DNA of 64,000 nucleotides from Paraspadella gotoi (Eukaryota; Chaetognatha): NCBI GenBank assembly GCA_051294375.1, contig JBJCIZ010000040.1, positions 228,330 to 292,329 of the forward strand, read 5' to 3'. Shown piece by piece: positions 1 to 11,324 of this stretch (position 1 is its first letter; each line of letters starts with the position of its first letter). The notes under the pieces were generated by a model. It saw only the letters and a program-made list of their open reading frames with translations, ran no database searches and was not told where the DNA came from. The position numbers and the translations under genes were made by a program.

Positions 1-639
1 TCAAACTTGTTTTTCTTCAATCAACTACACATTTTTTTCAAAAAATTAGGACTAAGCTCTGACTAAAAAAGCCAGATGTTTTTTTAATATATTCTTATAC
101 CGACCAATGTAGAATGATGGCAATATTGCAATTGTTAAGTTTCAAAAAAATCCGACAATAAATATAAAAAATATTAACCAAAATCTTTAGAAAATCCACC
201 CCTTATTTGGAAGATTTTTGCCATAGAAGATTTTTCCTGAATCTGACTCTTGGTTAAAAACTCTTAGAATTCCGATCATTAGCTCCTCTTTTACTTTAAA
301 TAAAAATTTCACCAAAATGGACTAATCCACTTTAGCATGATTGTATCATATTAAAATAGCCAAATAAAATGTAGAGAAAAATTTTGAGAGCCCTTAAGAC
401 ATATGGCTATCGGATTCTTAAATTTGAAGCTTATTGTAAAATCACAACTTACCTTAAATGCATTTATATTGTATTGAAGTTAAGAAATCCTTTTATTTTA
501 TATATAAAAATTGCATCAAAAATGTTTTCTTAAGCGGACCAGTCCATTTGAATCTGATGGTTTGATGTCAAAATGATGGTTTTTTGACAAGGGGAAAAAA
601 ATGCGAGCCCTTCAGATGCAACAGGATCAGAATCAATTG
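1..639. other. AT-rich upstream sequence with a dispersed repeat
   Basis: No gene is visible. About 50-300 belongs to a dispersed AT-rich repeat that recurs at about 25430-25700 and, more diverged, at 51500-51730. The shared words include AAGCCAGA, a poly-T run, 'accgaccaatgtagaa' and 'actcttagaattcc'. It probably represents an old non-autonomous mobile element, but I see no terminal repeats that would classify it. Confidence 0.45.
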
Positions 640-2370
640 TTTTTACATATATTTTTTACCTGAATTTTTCCCAGGGGCGTTTACATTGTTTGGTAGTCAG
701 ATTTGAACAAAAATCTCCATTGAAAAAATCTTCCTTGATTTTTAAGAACTACCTATCAAAATATTATTATTTCCAAAGTTTTTTTGGGAAATTTTTAACA
801 CGGAGCACACGACCAAGAAAAAGATATATCAATAAAACATCACCTTTTTTTTGCTAATTTTGCTGTTTATTCCAAATATTTAAAATGAGAGGGAGCAACA
901 GTGAGGCAATAACAGAAAATAAACAGCATTTAATTTTTTTAAAAAACCTTTGTAAATGTTGCATCTAGTTTTATTTTGTACTGCTTATATTACAAAAATG
1001 AAGTCAGTTGACTTAATTTGTATTTTGATCTTGTCTTTGCAAATTTGCAATTCATTGCCAATACAAAACCTCAAGTATGTAAGCTTTAAATTTTATCAAT
1101 TTTTCTTCATTATTTTGTCATATATAAAAGTTCTTTTAACAAGACAGTTCCCTTTTTAAAAGATGTTAATGGAATTGTATTGAACTAAGTTCAGAAAGTG
1201 GTTTCATTGACTTGCTAACTTTTCCGGGCAAACTCTATGCCAAATAAAGCATTAGTATTTGTGGCAAAATGGCGCAGAGGAGACGATGGCGCCGGTCAAA
1301 GACGCTCAGTAGTTGAGGACGACAAAGTCTTGGCCAAAAGGCAAAGCCCAGGACTTGTAAGTGTAAGTTGTAAGTCTGAAGTAAGGTTAGAAGTCCTGGG
1401 CAAAAGATAACAAAACATTTAATACAAACACAGCAAATATATATATAAAATTTAAAGAGATTTTCTTACTTGTTTCTGAAGCCATTATTGTACAAAAAGG
1501 TTGCTTCTCTCACAGAAAAGTCCAGCATCGGGAGAAAAAGAGAAGTTTGGATTTCATCGAAATATAGAAGATCGTTATCAGGAATTAAAAGTAAAATGTT
1601 ATTTGAGATTAAAGACGAAGTCTTTTTACTTCAACGATTTTTATTTTTAATGGTACAATGTTTAACAATTGAAGAAAGTTTAAAAAATGTTTTTTAATCC
1701 ATCCATGCATTTAAAATATAACCTTTGAAAATAATCTATAATTAAAGTCATGTGCATCAAATTTTGAATGAAATTATTATGGTTACAAGTAGTGACAGGG
1801 GTTGTATGTTAATACAATGATAATGTTTCTGATCATTACCCAGTATCATTAGACATATTTGTAAAGCTTAAAAGCAATAAGGTTAGTCATTTAAGCAAAG
1901 CTCCATTTGTTAACTAGAAAAAACTTAAATTAGAAGATTTAGAATTATATGAAACAACATTATCTTTAGAATTAGACAAAATTACAGTTCTTGTTGATTC
2001 CCTTATACATTGCGAAAAAAACATGTGATGTAAATAATATTATTTTTAGTATTGAACAATATTTTTGTGATATTGTTCATACAATTAAAGTAGCTGACGC
2101 TACTCTGCCACGAACTCTTCCTATTATTCAAAATACTTTTTGGAACAATAAGTTATCAGAATTAAAAAAAGAATCGCTCTGTTTAACATTTGGCGTGACT
2201 TTGGAAAACGAAATAGTGGCCCTATCCTTAATGCAAAGTTGTATAAACCTAGAAGTCTATGTCGCTCTTAGAAGTTAAGGAAGATTTTTTCAATGGAGAT
2301 TTTCTTTCAAAACTAACTACCAATCTTTAGAAACGCCCCTGGGGATAATTCCGGTAAAAAATAGATGTAA
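640..2370. repeat. Short inverted repeat flanking exon 1
   Basis: About 640-740 ('ccaggggcgttt' through 'ctccattgaaaaaatcttcc') reappears inverted at about 2276-2370 ('ggaagattttttcaatggag' through 'aaacgcccctgg'). The arms are roughly 90 bp and about 1.5 kb apart. They enclose exon 1 and the start of a LINE remnant. They could be two opposite copies of a small repeat or the ends of a larger element. Confidence 0.5.
998..1074 (+). CDS. Exon 1, signal peptide of MACPF/Cys-rich secreted protein
   Basis: Start exon of the 10-exon gene. The ATG at 998 opens a short reading frame with a hydrophobic core (MKSVDLICILILSLQICNS, then LPIQNLK), which looks like a secretory signal peptide with likely cleavage after the Cys-Asn-Ser stretch. 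The frame runs into a GTATGT donor at 1075 and ends in phase 2. Its last two bases plus the first base of exon 2 make a Lys codon. An in-frame ATG at 956 would add 14 residues, but the inner start gives the typical signal peptide. No clear TATA box or transcription start is seen. The call rests on the signal peptide and on phase agreement with exons 2 and 3. Confidence 0.7.
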
Positions 2371-3610
2371 AAACGCTCAATTTCGACAGTGAAAGATTTG
2401 GTGACCTTGTGACGGGTTATTTTTCCCTGATCATCTAGCTGACCTTTTCAAACCAGTCTTTTCACCATTCTAGTCGCTTTTTTGTAGCTTTCTTTTAGCC
2501 GAAAACCTCGTCACTTGTTATTCGATCATAATCGTTTCTCTGGAAAAGATCGGCTGTATGGAACCGTAGTTTTTACGGAATCCAAGGATTTTCTACATGA
2601 ACTTATGAGATTATAGTACTCATTATAATATCTAAATTAGTATATACGTAGAAATGCTTTAATCTAATTTACATATTGCAGTAAATAATATTGAAGATGA
2701 AATTCATAAACAAATCTTTGTATCAATAAAAAACATGTGAAATCAAAAGACCTTTTTAATGAGAAGCTATATCTTAATTTTAATACAAATAAAAATAAAA
2801 TCTTTTACAAGCTATGATTGGAAAAAATTGTAACAATTTCCAATTGTAAATAATTGTAACAATTTTTTGCCTTTCTTTTATTTCTTTAAATTATATATAT
2901 ATATTTTTTCCTATTTTTGTCAGTTGCTGCCTTTTCTGATATTGTTTATTTTCTCGTGCAAAAATATTTTTGAATAATATTTTTAATTTACTTTTTATTT
3001 CATTATGTGGGAGTGAGGGATATAATGTTGAAAAGTCATAGCTTTCTAGAAAATAAGTTTTTAATTGTTTAATATTTTCTAAAAATTCTAAAGATTTATT
3101 TATAATCCAATAATTTTTAATTCCGATCTTTGAAAAACTACCTTATAATATATGATTGATGGGTTATTTGATGACAATAAAATTGATAATCACTTTTCTT
3201 CAAATTTCAATTCAGTATATGATGATTTTAATGCTGAAAGTAATGAACAACTGAAATCGGGATCCTCTGGAGTCGGCAAATATCATTTGTCCTGTGATTT
3301 GTCCAAGGTTTCCACGCCTGTTACAAGGGCAGTAGATTTAACAGATGGGAAAGTATTCGTGACTTAATTCTTCTTCTTCTTCTTCTTCTTACTTCTTTGA
3401 TTGCCAGGACGTCTTCACTCTGTTTAACAAACGTAGAAAAAATGTCATTACAAAGATTTATTTGTCGAAAAACAATGACCTAAAAGGAATAGTTTCTTTC
3501 TCTACTATTTAATTAATATTTTTTATTTGTTTATTTGGGTTTTTTTTTTAGACCTTGATGTTATTGTCTGTACTAATTCGACCATGTTGAATTCGAAATA
3601 AAATGCATAT
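1815..3610 (+). pseudogene. Broken LINE (CR1/L2-like) remnant 1
   Basis: Decayed non-LTR retrotransposon inside intron 1. Around 1822-1860 a frame contains SDHYPVSLD, the SDH motif that ends the apurinic-like endonuclease of LINEs. It is followed up to 2278 by a linker with PRTLPIIQNTFWNNKLSELKKES, the usual 'FW..EL..LK..S' segment before reverse transcriptase. A second piece at 3152-3367 (IDGLFDDNKIDNHFSSNFN) matches in style the LINE piece at 52883-53110. The 3' tail near 3590-3610 (TTGAATTCGAA, AAAATGCAT) recurs at the end of LINE 2 near 54370. The reverse-transcriptase core is missing and frames are broken. The two-copy comparison makes this secure as a TE. The exact clade is inference. 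Confidence 0.6.
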
Positions 3611-3958
3611 TAGTTTTGGCTTCTTTTTGAATGTTCCTTAAGTCACAGTGAAAGTGAATGGAGGGGGAACCAGTTGAAGCTCCAACATTGCGTGGAGCCA
3701 GTCCTGGAGTAGGAGGCATTGGAGGAGATTTAGGAAGATGGGATTGTCATTGTTTTAGAAATTTTGATATATTGAATTTCTTTTCTTGCTAAACCAAGAT
3801 TTTTCAACTACAAACTGATTCTTAATGTTAAGCAAAATTTTTACAACTAATTTCTTTGTCTGTTAACTTAGGTTTTTAAGTGAAAGTTGACATGGGTTGG
3901 TAGCTAGAAATTCGACTGATATAATTATAATTAATGATGAAATTCTTTTATCTTACAG
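3611..3958. other. Intron 1, no gene seen
   Basis: AT-rich intronic sequence. A Gly-rich 40-codon open stretch starts at an ATG near 3659, but it has no matching donor and is not needed for phase, so it is not called as an exon. Confidence 0.4.
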
Positions 3959-3999
3959 GGATGAGATGAAGTGGCAATCTGAAAATAAAAACTTGGAAG
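3959..3999 (+). CDS. Exon 2 of MACPF/Cys-rich protein (41 nt)
   Basis: Small exon between a pyrimidine-rich acceptor ending TTACAG (AG at 3957-3958) and a GTAACC donor at 4000. It completes the split Lys codon from exon 1, encodes DEMKWQSENKNLE, and leaves one base (phase 1). That base joins GT at the start of exon 3 to form Gly. The short acidic/basic peptide would sit just after the signal peptide. Support is phase agreement on both sides and good splice sites. The length is too short for independent proof. Confidence 0.65.
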
Positions 4000-4621
4000 G
4001 TAACCAGATCATAAAAAAATTTATTAAAAAAAATTGACATACAACTGGGATTTGAATATATTATTCATCAAAACAATCACTCATGATTTATTTTTGTGAG
4101 GGAGGTTTTATTTCTATTATACACTTACAATATGCTGTTCAAACGAGAAAAATGCAACAGAAGTTAAATTTACTCAGAGTCTGTTCTTAGCTTAAAACCC
4201 CTAATAAAATATATTAATTTTCCCTGGCAGTTTTTTATTTCATTAGGAAGGCCATTAAGAATTGGAATAACTACTCTTAGGGGACAGAAATATATGAGAA
4301 ATCTTATGTGAAAACTTATCTAGCTGTGATTCTCATAGCGTGATGCAATATATTGCAGTATCAGATTTTTTAAAAAAATACAGCTTTATTTTTTTTAATG
4401 GGCGCTAATCCCGTCGGGAGAAAAATCAAACAATAATAGTAGTTTTATACATTTTGTATAAAGGAAAACAATCAGAATGAAATAGTTGAACATAATTCTT
4501 TTTCCACTCAAACTCATTTCCAATCAGATAATTCCAACAAAACTAGATTTCCAGCTTAATCACATGCTTATCAACCCACTCACAAAATGTTACAAACGAA
4601 AAAAATCATTCTGTACTTTTT
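4000..4621. other. Intron 2 proximal part, no gene seen
   Basis: AT-rich sequence without coding signal. Toward 4490-4600 it carries fragments similar to the internal part of the Helentron-like repeat (the reverse of 'ctcatttcca' and 'ctggatataaag' words), so more of this intron may derive from that family. Confidence 0.35.
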
Positions 4622-4927
4622 AGTTAGATCTGCTTATCACAGATAACAACTCTATAATTCACTTTGTCGGTCTGTTGGTCTTGTCGGTAAATCATTTCTA
4701 TCATATCAGAACATCGAATTAAATATTGCAAAAAAAAATGATGTTCGTCTGTCTGTCTCTCCGTCTGTCCGCCTGATCATCTGTCCATCCCCCTTAGCAT
4801 TAAACTCTAATTACTCGTGATTGGATGGATAGATTATAATGAAATATTGTGTGAGAGTAGGAAAGTAAGTGATTTTAGCTAGATATAAAGTTATTTGAAT
4901 TTTTAAAAGTTTCTCTCTATCTCTCTC

Positions 4928-4959
<32 letters not shown>

Positions 4960-5446
4960 AATTTGGTTAAATGATTGATTGATTGATAATTTCTAATTAA
5001 TTTTTTGAAAAATATTATTGAAAAATTTTCTTGTCACATTCATCTGACATCATTGTATCATTGATTAATGATCATTTATTATCTAGTCAATGACCAAATA
5101 TTATTGTATCTACTATTATTGCATCAATAAATCATTATCATTGCATCGATAAATCCTTAGGTGACATCACTTTAATAATTGGGAATCAACAATCAGGAAG
5201 TGAAGGTTGGGAAGTGACCATAGGAAAGAGATGATTGGAAAAAAACAATCTTGAATTGACATTTTTTTCACGAATTTGTTTTAAAAATAATTTTGCTGGC
5301 AAGATCACTGCAGTATAAAATGTGTGTTCTGTTGTAATATGTGATGATCACAATTTAAAATACTCATCATAATTTATCATCTGGTTTGCTGCTTACCTCT
5401 AAATTATCGTCGTTAGATCCGACATTGTTTGCTCAAATTTGTTTTC
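4622..5446 (-). mobile_element. Helentron/DINE-1-like non-autonomous element, copy 1
   Basis: Near full-length copy of a dispersed family. I orient it from the end reading 'tttgagcaaacaatGTCGGATCTGC' (here on the minus strand at 5446) to the end with a GTCGGATCTGC...GCAGATCCGAC hairpin next to a T-run (here 4622). Inside are a (GTCT/GTCC)n tract at 4746-4790, the conserved 'actcgtgattggatgga' block, (CT)n, then (TTGA)n at 4928-4985. Subterminal inverted repeats, a terminal hairpin, T-run targets and internal tandem repeats are features of the Drosophila DINE-1/Helentron group. Assignment to that group is inference. The end at 5446 lies only about 30 bp before the exon 3 acceptor. Confidence 0.6.
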
Positions 5447-5476
5447 TTAAAATTAGATTGGATTTTTTATGATTAG

Positions 5477-7087
5477 GTGAACAAAGACCGCGACAAGCCG
5501 AAGGAGCAGCTAAAAATTCCTTACCAATAGCACTTGAAGCTATGGGAGCTGTTGTTTCGGAGAATTCTAAAAAGGCTGAAGAAGAAAGGGAAGAAATGCA
5601 GAATCGGGTATCTCAAGGAATTAACAATGCTCCCAGCCCAGAAGAATTATTTGCAGAATTAGAAAACCAAGATATTTCGGATGGTCAAGAAAAAGACATA
5701 TCCATTGAAACTGAATCAGGATTTAATAAACTTAGTGGTTATCGTCCTTCATCCTTTAGAATATCTGAAAATTTGGTTTCTTCCAAAAAAGCACCAAATT
5801 CAGAATCAAAAAATAAGCACCCACAAGTATACAACTATCCACATGGGCAGGGCCCATTGATGATGAATGGATGTTATGGCAATGCTTATAATGATACCGA
5901 TCCTTGTGCTGGAGCCAGAATACCAGCTGATGCATGTTCAAATATGATTACCGCTGCTGCTTTTATAGGTGTTGGTTTTGATGGTAGGGGTGGATATAAT
6001 GCTCAAAGCAGAAAAATGTCAATTATTCAACGAAAATGTAATAACAAAAATACTTTTATGAATTACCAATTGCCTGATGTTATGAAAGCATTCGGAATTT
6101 ATAACCTAAACTCTGAAACAAAATCTTTTTCATCTGCATCGGATTATGTTAAATTCTTGGTTGATAAATCTCAGACATCTTCTCAGAGGGGCATGTTTGA
6201 ACAGGAACGATCTCAAGTGGGTTCTGGTTCCAGCTTTGCTGGTGATTTAGGCACAATTGGGCAAATTGCTGGAGCTGGTATTGAAGCTTATCAAAGTGGA
6301 AGTACACCTGATTTGACAAGTGCATCAGCTCAGATGGGTAAACAAATAGGCGAGAAATTTGCAGCTAGTAGTTCAAACAAAGATGCAAGCGCAAATGGAA
6401 ATGGAAAACAAGAAAAGGAATCAAGTAGCAAAAGTTCAGAATCAAGTTCTCAAGAATCCAATAAAGTCAATTCTTTTTTTGCAATTTTATTTATTGACAT
6501 AACTTTATATGAAATTACTATCGACAGAGTTACTCCTGATTCACTTAGTGAAAGTTTTTTGAAAGACTATTTAAACTTACCGGACTCTTACTTTGGACCT
6601 GGTGCACAAGCTCAATACCAGAAGTTCATTTTAAGATATGGATCACATTATGTTCATAGTGCTGAATTTGGTGGACAATTAAAAATAGTTAAGACAATGA
6701 AATCAGAAAAAAAAATGAAATCAGAAGAATTTTCTGAAGTAAGTGAAAAAGAATTCAAAGCAGTGACCAATTCACTTGAGAGTGAAAGTTCTGAAAAATC
6801 CAGTAGTGTTAAAGTTATGGGAATTGGTTCTGATTCAAATGAAAAAAAGTCTAAGCAAAAGTCTAAAAAAGAACAAACAAGTAATTCAGAAAGCAGTCAA
6901 AGCAACAAGGGGAGTAATGAAGGAAAAGAATCTGAATTCACTGAAACTACTGTTCAGGCTCAAGGTGGTGACCCAATAATAGCTAAGGCTTTGTTTGACT
7001 TCTATAACCCAGAATTTACAAGTTTATTTGGTGATTGGATTACATCTATTCCAAATTATATCAAACCCTTCGAATTTCAATTAAGAG
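5477..7087 (+). CDS. Exon 3, MACPF domain of secreted pore-forming-type protein
   Basis: Main MACPF exon, 1611 nt, with acceptor TGATTAG at 5471-5476 and donor GTAAGT at 7088 (phase 1). MACPF proteins are secreted, bind membranes and assemble into pores in immunity, venom or development. Here the domain starts near 5850 with GPLMMNGCYGN and continues with FIGVGFDGRGGYNA and MSIIQRKC. The family signature lies near 6633-6651 (FILRYGSHYV, the Y-G-[ST]-H-[YF] motif), and FGGQ follows. The domain end (KPFEFQLR) is split with exon 4. The segments expected to be the two membrane-inserting helical clusters are long and very rich in Ser, Glu and Lys (about 6200-6470 and 6690-6950). No transmembrane helix is visible. 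The MACPF call is firm. Membranolytic activity is inference. The nearest relatives from memory are cnidarian-type MACPF proteins. Confidence 0.9.
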
Positions 7088-7306
7088 GTAAGTGTATAAT
7101 TTTGCAGCCTGCTTTTATTATTCGGCAAAAAAATTTTTACTGTTCAAAACTGAAGTAACATAACTTTCCTAGCAATTTTCCATGCATTTTTAACTAAAGT
7201 TAGCATAATGATTGAATTTAACAATTTTTGTCTAAAACTACAGCATTTTATTTTCTAACTGAGTCACTCCCTCTTTTTAAAGTTTTTCTCTATCTCATGG
7301 CCCGGA
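7088..7306. other. Start of intron 3, no gene seen
   Basis: AT-rich intronic sequence from the GTAAGT donor to the outer edge of the PLE-1 inverted arm. The open frame runs 71 nt past the donor to a stop, which is consistent with intron. Confidence 0.5.
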
Positions 7307-8194
7307 AAGTAGAGCGTTTAAAAATAACAAAATATAACAAATCGAATAAGTTACATAGCTATTTTAGTATAATCAAGTCTGTAGAATTCGATGTTGATAA
7401 CCATTTTTTTGTATAGTTTCATCTTCTTTCTCGGAAATGGCGATTTTTGCAGCATATAAGATACTATTCAAATGGAGCAAACATTGTAGAGTATAAAAAA
7501 CTCAAATTATTAAAATTTTATAAAAGCTATATTTAGCTTACATAATATGAAAATAAAGACCCATATAAATATTTGAATAAGTTTATTTACAAATTTTATA
7601 TTTTATTAACTATTTTTTAACTATATTTATTAATAAATAATAATAAAAAATTAAAATTTTAAAATTTTAAAACAAGATTTGAATTTCTTACAAAAAGTTG
7701 ATATAAGAAAGTATAATCTAAAGAGAAAAGACAATAGTAAAAAATTTTAAAAAATTCTTTCATTACATAGGTAAAAAATATTAAAAACTGATTAAAACGT
7801 TCAATTTCATAATGGAGTGCAGTGCAAAAAAATAGAAAAAAAATTTATAAATTTTCCATATATTTCGACATAAGTTTCTATGTCATTTTCAGTGGAAGAA
7901 GAAGAATTAACAAACAAAACTTTTACAAAGTAAGAAATAGAAAAATAATGAGAGAGAGACACAATAACAATGAAAAGGGTAAAGACTTAATGACCTTGAA
8001 GTGGTTAGAAGAACCCAAAAATGGTTGGCCCCCCACCCATTCACAAGTTATTAAAGACACAGTTCTATGCGTCAGTTTTCATGTAGGCTCCCCCCAGTCT
8101 TCATTGAGACCCTCCCCAGATCCACTACTGTGTCGTAGAATTTTAGGTGCTTCGTGATTTTTAAAGTCATGGATCAGTTTTTTTTGTTTTATCC

Positions 8195-8480
8195 GGACAT
8201 CGTTTTAACAATACTTGCGTTGACAAAATCCGGGGTTAGTGGACAATCTTTATAGTGTTGGGAGATTCCGGAGTGTTGCTATTTTTTTTTCCAATTGCTC
8301 TTTCATGTTCTTTCCAGCGTGTCTGAAAACTGCAAGAGGTTTGGCTAATAAACACGACTTTCTCAGAACATTGGCAGTTGTATTTATAGATTCCCTTTTT
8401 TTTGTTGAGTCAGGGTGAGTGCGGTTTTTGGTGCAAAGAATGTCCTTTAATTTAGTGCCTGATGTGAAACAAGTGTTGAT
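8195..8480 (-). pseudogene. PLE-1 GIY-YIG endonuclease remnant
   Basis: Minus-strand translation gives KGIYKYNCQCSEKVVFISQ, then FQTRWKEHERAIGKK. These are the GIY and the degenerate YIG (here VFI) motifs, followed by the R..EH helix of PLE endonucleases. The CxC preceding YIG is typical of PLEs. A small insertion near 8240-8275 breaks the frame compared with the inverted copy at 9800-9990. It is inactive, but the family is clear. Confidence 0.7.
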
Positions 8481-8780
8481 GCCGGCTTTAGAGAGTGATC
8501 TTTTAAGTGATTGAGCTATGTTTGGGATTTATGGGATGCATGCATATGGCTTGTCTTCTTCAATATTATCTTCCTGAAAGGGGAGGACATCAAAGAAATT
8601 TGTTGGGATTGCATAGATATCTGTGATGTTTTCATGTTTTATATTTCGTGTTCTTTTGTTATGATTGCAAGAAAAAAAAATTGTTTCTTCAACTCAACGC
8701 CAAAAGAAAATACAAAGAAGAACCACGCCCATCTCACACAATAAACAGTAAGATCACTAATCCGCCCTTTTTATTTTTAG

Positions 8781-9500
8781 CTAATCCGGGACATTTAGTG
8801 TTGTACTGTAACATAATAAAATCGTAATCTTTCTCCCTTTTAGCAAGATAATCCGGGACATTAATGTTTTGGTAGTGGTTGATGTCTGTTCTGGGTTTGG
8901 TGGTTTGTATTTGGTTGCAATGCTACAAAGTTTTTCTCTGTTTTGACCATTATCTTCATACATATCAAGAGTAAACTCCACCTCCTTTTTAACTTGGTTG
9001 ACTGAAGTGCAAAGTCTATGGGCTCTGCAGAGTTCACCTTTGAAAGCTGAGATTATAATTTGTGGGTTCTGGCATGATTGGGGTTTAATGCACAAGTTTG
9101 TATTGGTTGGTTTGCGATGTATACGTGTTGAGAGTTTGCCATCTTTTTGTCAGGTAATGTGAACATCAAGAAATTCTATGCTACTATTGTTCTCCTCTTC
9201 ACGAGTAAACTGAACCCGTGGGTGCACATCATTGAGGCAGTCGTTGAACTTTTCCGCAATGTCAATCAATACAGAGCTGCTGCGGAGCCCTGCCCTTCTT
9301 GGTTAGGGTGGATAAGTGATGGTACCCCAACAGTCATCGATGTATATGAAAATGTTTTGTGGGACAACTATTTCCTTTTCTTCTGCTCGTTCAATTGCTT
9401 TTCTCATAGTAAATGACATCCAAAGTTGTGACACAGTCACCATGAGAGAAAGGCCAATGGAGCCACTATCCTTAGTTGTGTGGTGTCTCTCATTATAAAT
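8781..9500 (-). pseudogene. PLE-1 reverse transcriptase, catalytic and C-terminal part
   Basis: On the minus strand a frame contains IVVPQNIFIYIDDCWGT near 9320-9370. This includes the YIDD catalytic box of PLE reverse transcriptase. It is followed by VQFTREEENNSSIEFLDVHIT (about 9150-9215) and RKPTNTNLCIK (about 9070-9100), the conserved 'FLDV' and 'RKPT.T' blocks of PLE RTs. Stops and frameshifts separate these blocks, so it is a pseudogene. The order FLDV-RKPT followed downstream by GIY-YIG is diagnostic for the Penelope superfamily. Confidence 0.75.
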
Positions 9501-9510
9501 TAAGTCGGAA

Positions 9511-9792
9511 TTAAAGTGAAATTAAATTGATAATCTCAGTTGTTTTTAGTTTAGAGCGATTACTTAGATTTTGATCATTGTTTAGCAAGCTTTTAATATA
9601 GGGGAGGCAATCAGAGATTGGTACAGAGGGGAAGAGGGCGAAAGCATCAAATGAAATCATTCTTTCATTAGGGTTAAGCTTGAGAGACTTTATTTTTTCT
9701 ACGAAATTAAACAAATTTTTACAGGTATATGGGCAGATTTTAATTAAAGGACATTCTTTGCACCAAAAACCGCACTCACCCTGACCCAACAA
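9511..9792 (-). pseudogene. PLE-1 reverse transcriptase, N-terminal palm fragment
   Basis: Minus-strand frame with MISFDAFALFPSVPISDCL, matching the 'SFDV.SLFPSVP' palm motif (first catalytic Asp region) of PLE RTs. It lies just upstream of the YIDD part on the same strand. The 5' side of the RT is missing because the inverted 3' arm begins at about 9765. Confidence 0.65.
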
Positions 9793-10010
9793 AAAAAATG
9801 GAATCTATAAATACAACTGCCCATGTTCTGAGAAAGCCGTGTATATTGGCTCAACCTCTCGCAGTTTTCAAACACGCTGGAAAGAACATGAAAGAGCAAT
9901 TGGAAAAAAACACTTTGAAGATTGTCCACTAACCCCAGATTTTGTCAACGCAAGTATTGTTAAAACGATGTCCGGATAAAATAAAAAAAACTGATCCATG
10001 ACCTTAAAAC
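9765..10010 (+). pseudogene. Inverted duplicate of PLE-1 GIY-YIG endonuclease
   Basis: Plus-strand frame from about 9799: NGIYKYNCPCSEKAVYIGST, then SFQTRWKEHERAIGKKHFED. Both the GIY and YIG motifs are intact, as is the R-x3-EH segment. It is better preserved than the minus-strand copy at 8195-8480 and lies in the opposite arm of the PLE-1 inverted repeat. It has no RT in its own orientation. Confidence 0.75.
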
Positions 10011-10885
10011 TCGTGAAGCATATGAAATTCGACAGCACAGTAATTGTAAAAGTTTTGTTTGTTAATTCTTCTTCTTCCACTGAAAATGACATAGAAACTT
10101 ATGTCGAAATATATGGAAAATTTTAAAAAAAATTTTCCTTTTTTTTTATACTGCACTCCATTATGAAATTGAACGTTTTAATCATTATACTAACTGTGCA
10201 TGAGATGACGTTAAAAGAAATATTAAAAACTATTTGTTTAAATTTAATTTAATAATAGTTTTTCTTAATTTTAACCAACTTAATAACATAATTTTGATAT
10301 AAAATTTATATTTTCTTATAGCAACTTTTTGCATGGAATACAAATCCAAGAATAAAATTTTGAAATTATTATTTTTTAATTTTAACCTAATTTTTACTCA
10401 TAATTATTAATAAATCTAGCTAACTAACTTTTTATAAAATATAAAATTTAAAAATAAACTTACCAAAAAATTTTTATAAGTCTTTATTTTTATATTTCAA
10501 AAGCTTATATTAATTTTAAACAAAAATAATTTGATTTATCATAACTTATAATGGTTGTGCTATTTTATGACAATTTTATATACATTAAAAAACGTCATTT
10601 TCGACAAGAAAGATAAAATCATACAAAAAATGGTCATCACCATCGAATTCTACAGACTTTTTTACATTAAAATAGCTATGTACCTTATTCAATTTGTTAT
10701 ATTTTGTTATTTTTAAACGCCCTACCGGTAAGCCTTTTTATATAAATCTTTCATATAACTTTTTTATAATTATATAAAAATATATTTATATAGCTGTAAT
10801 AGTTATTGTGAGATAAAATATTTACCATAAAATATATAGTTCTATGAAAAATATTCCAAATTAGTCCATAAGTTTAATTTTGACT

Positions 10886-11049
10886 TGTAGTGCCTTTTGT
10901 CTGATGCCTCGACGATCGTATCGACTCAACCGGTGACGTAATATGTTTTCTCTTCCCGATTAATCTGTAACTTTTTGATTCGTTTTTCGTGTTTCAATTC
11001 AATAAATAGAAAACAAGTAAAAACCTAAAATCTGGCTCTCGTTCCTAAA
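10886..11049 (+). repeat. Gypsy 5' LTR
   Basis: Starts TGTAGTGCC and ends TTCCTAAA. The partner at 23048-23211 ends TTCCTACA, giving the usual TG...CA ends. Three substitutions were seen by eye over 164 bp. The primer-binding-like TGGTGAGCCC follows directly at 11050. Confidence 0.92.
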
Positions 11050-11324
11050 TGGTGAGCCCAACGACAACAACAACCTCAACAAAATAAGCTGAGAAACTAA
11101 AAATAAAATTGAATAAACTCTGAACAAAATTCCTTCTAAAAAACAAAATTCTTACTCGTCGAGGCGCCGCCGGGGGACCAAGGGGTTCCCCTTGCGGCAG
11201 AGGGCATCGCCGCGGTTCCACATCATCAACGGCGTCACGTGGTGAACTACCAACTCCCTCGTCTAGTGGTGAAAACAGCGTCGACAGAGAGGCCTTCCAA
11301 GACGCCGAAGCATCCCCAGCAACT

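Larger units (their letters stand above)
7307..10727 (-). mobile_element. Penelope-like element PLE-1 with inverted 3'-end arm
   Basis: Degenerate Penelope-like retroelement. The body reads on the minus strand: reverse transcriptase (9792 to 8781), then GIY-YIG endonuclease (8480 to about 8195), then an AT-rich 3' region down to 7307. An inverted copy of the 3' part, including the endonuclease, lies at 9765-10727 on the + strand. The whole is therefore two arms of about 1.0-1.2 kb facing each other around the RT. Arm words match across the centre, e.g. 'catcgaattctacagac' at 10640 against 'gtctgtagaattcgatg' at 7378. Similar flanking words (CCGGAAAG / CCGGTAAG) may be a worn target duplication. 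PLEs are known for such partial inverted arrangements. Confidence 0.8.

Noticed and set aside
3659-3790. Gly-rich open stretch as an extra exon in intron 1
   Set aside because: No usable donor, and exons 1 and 2 already join in phase.
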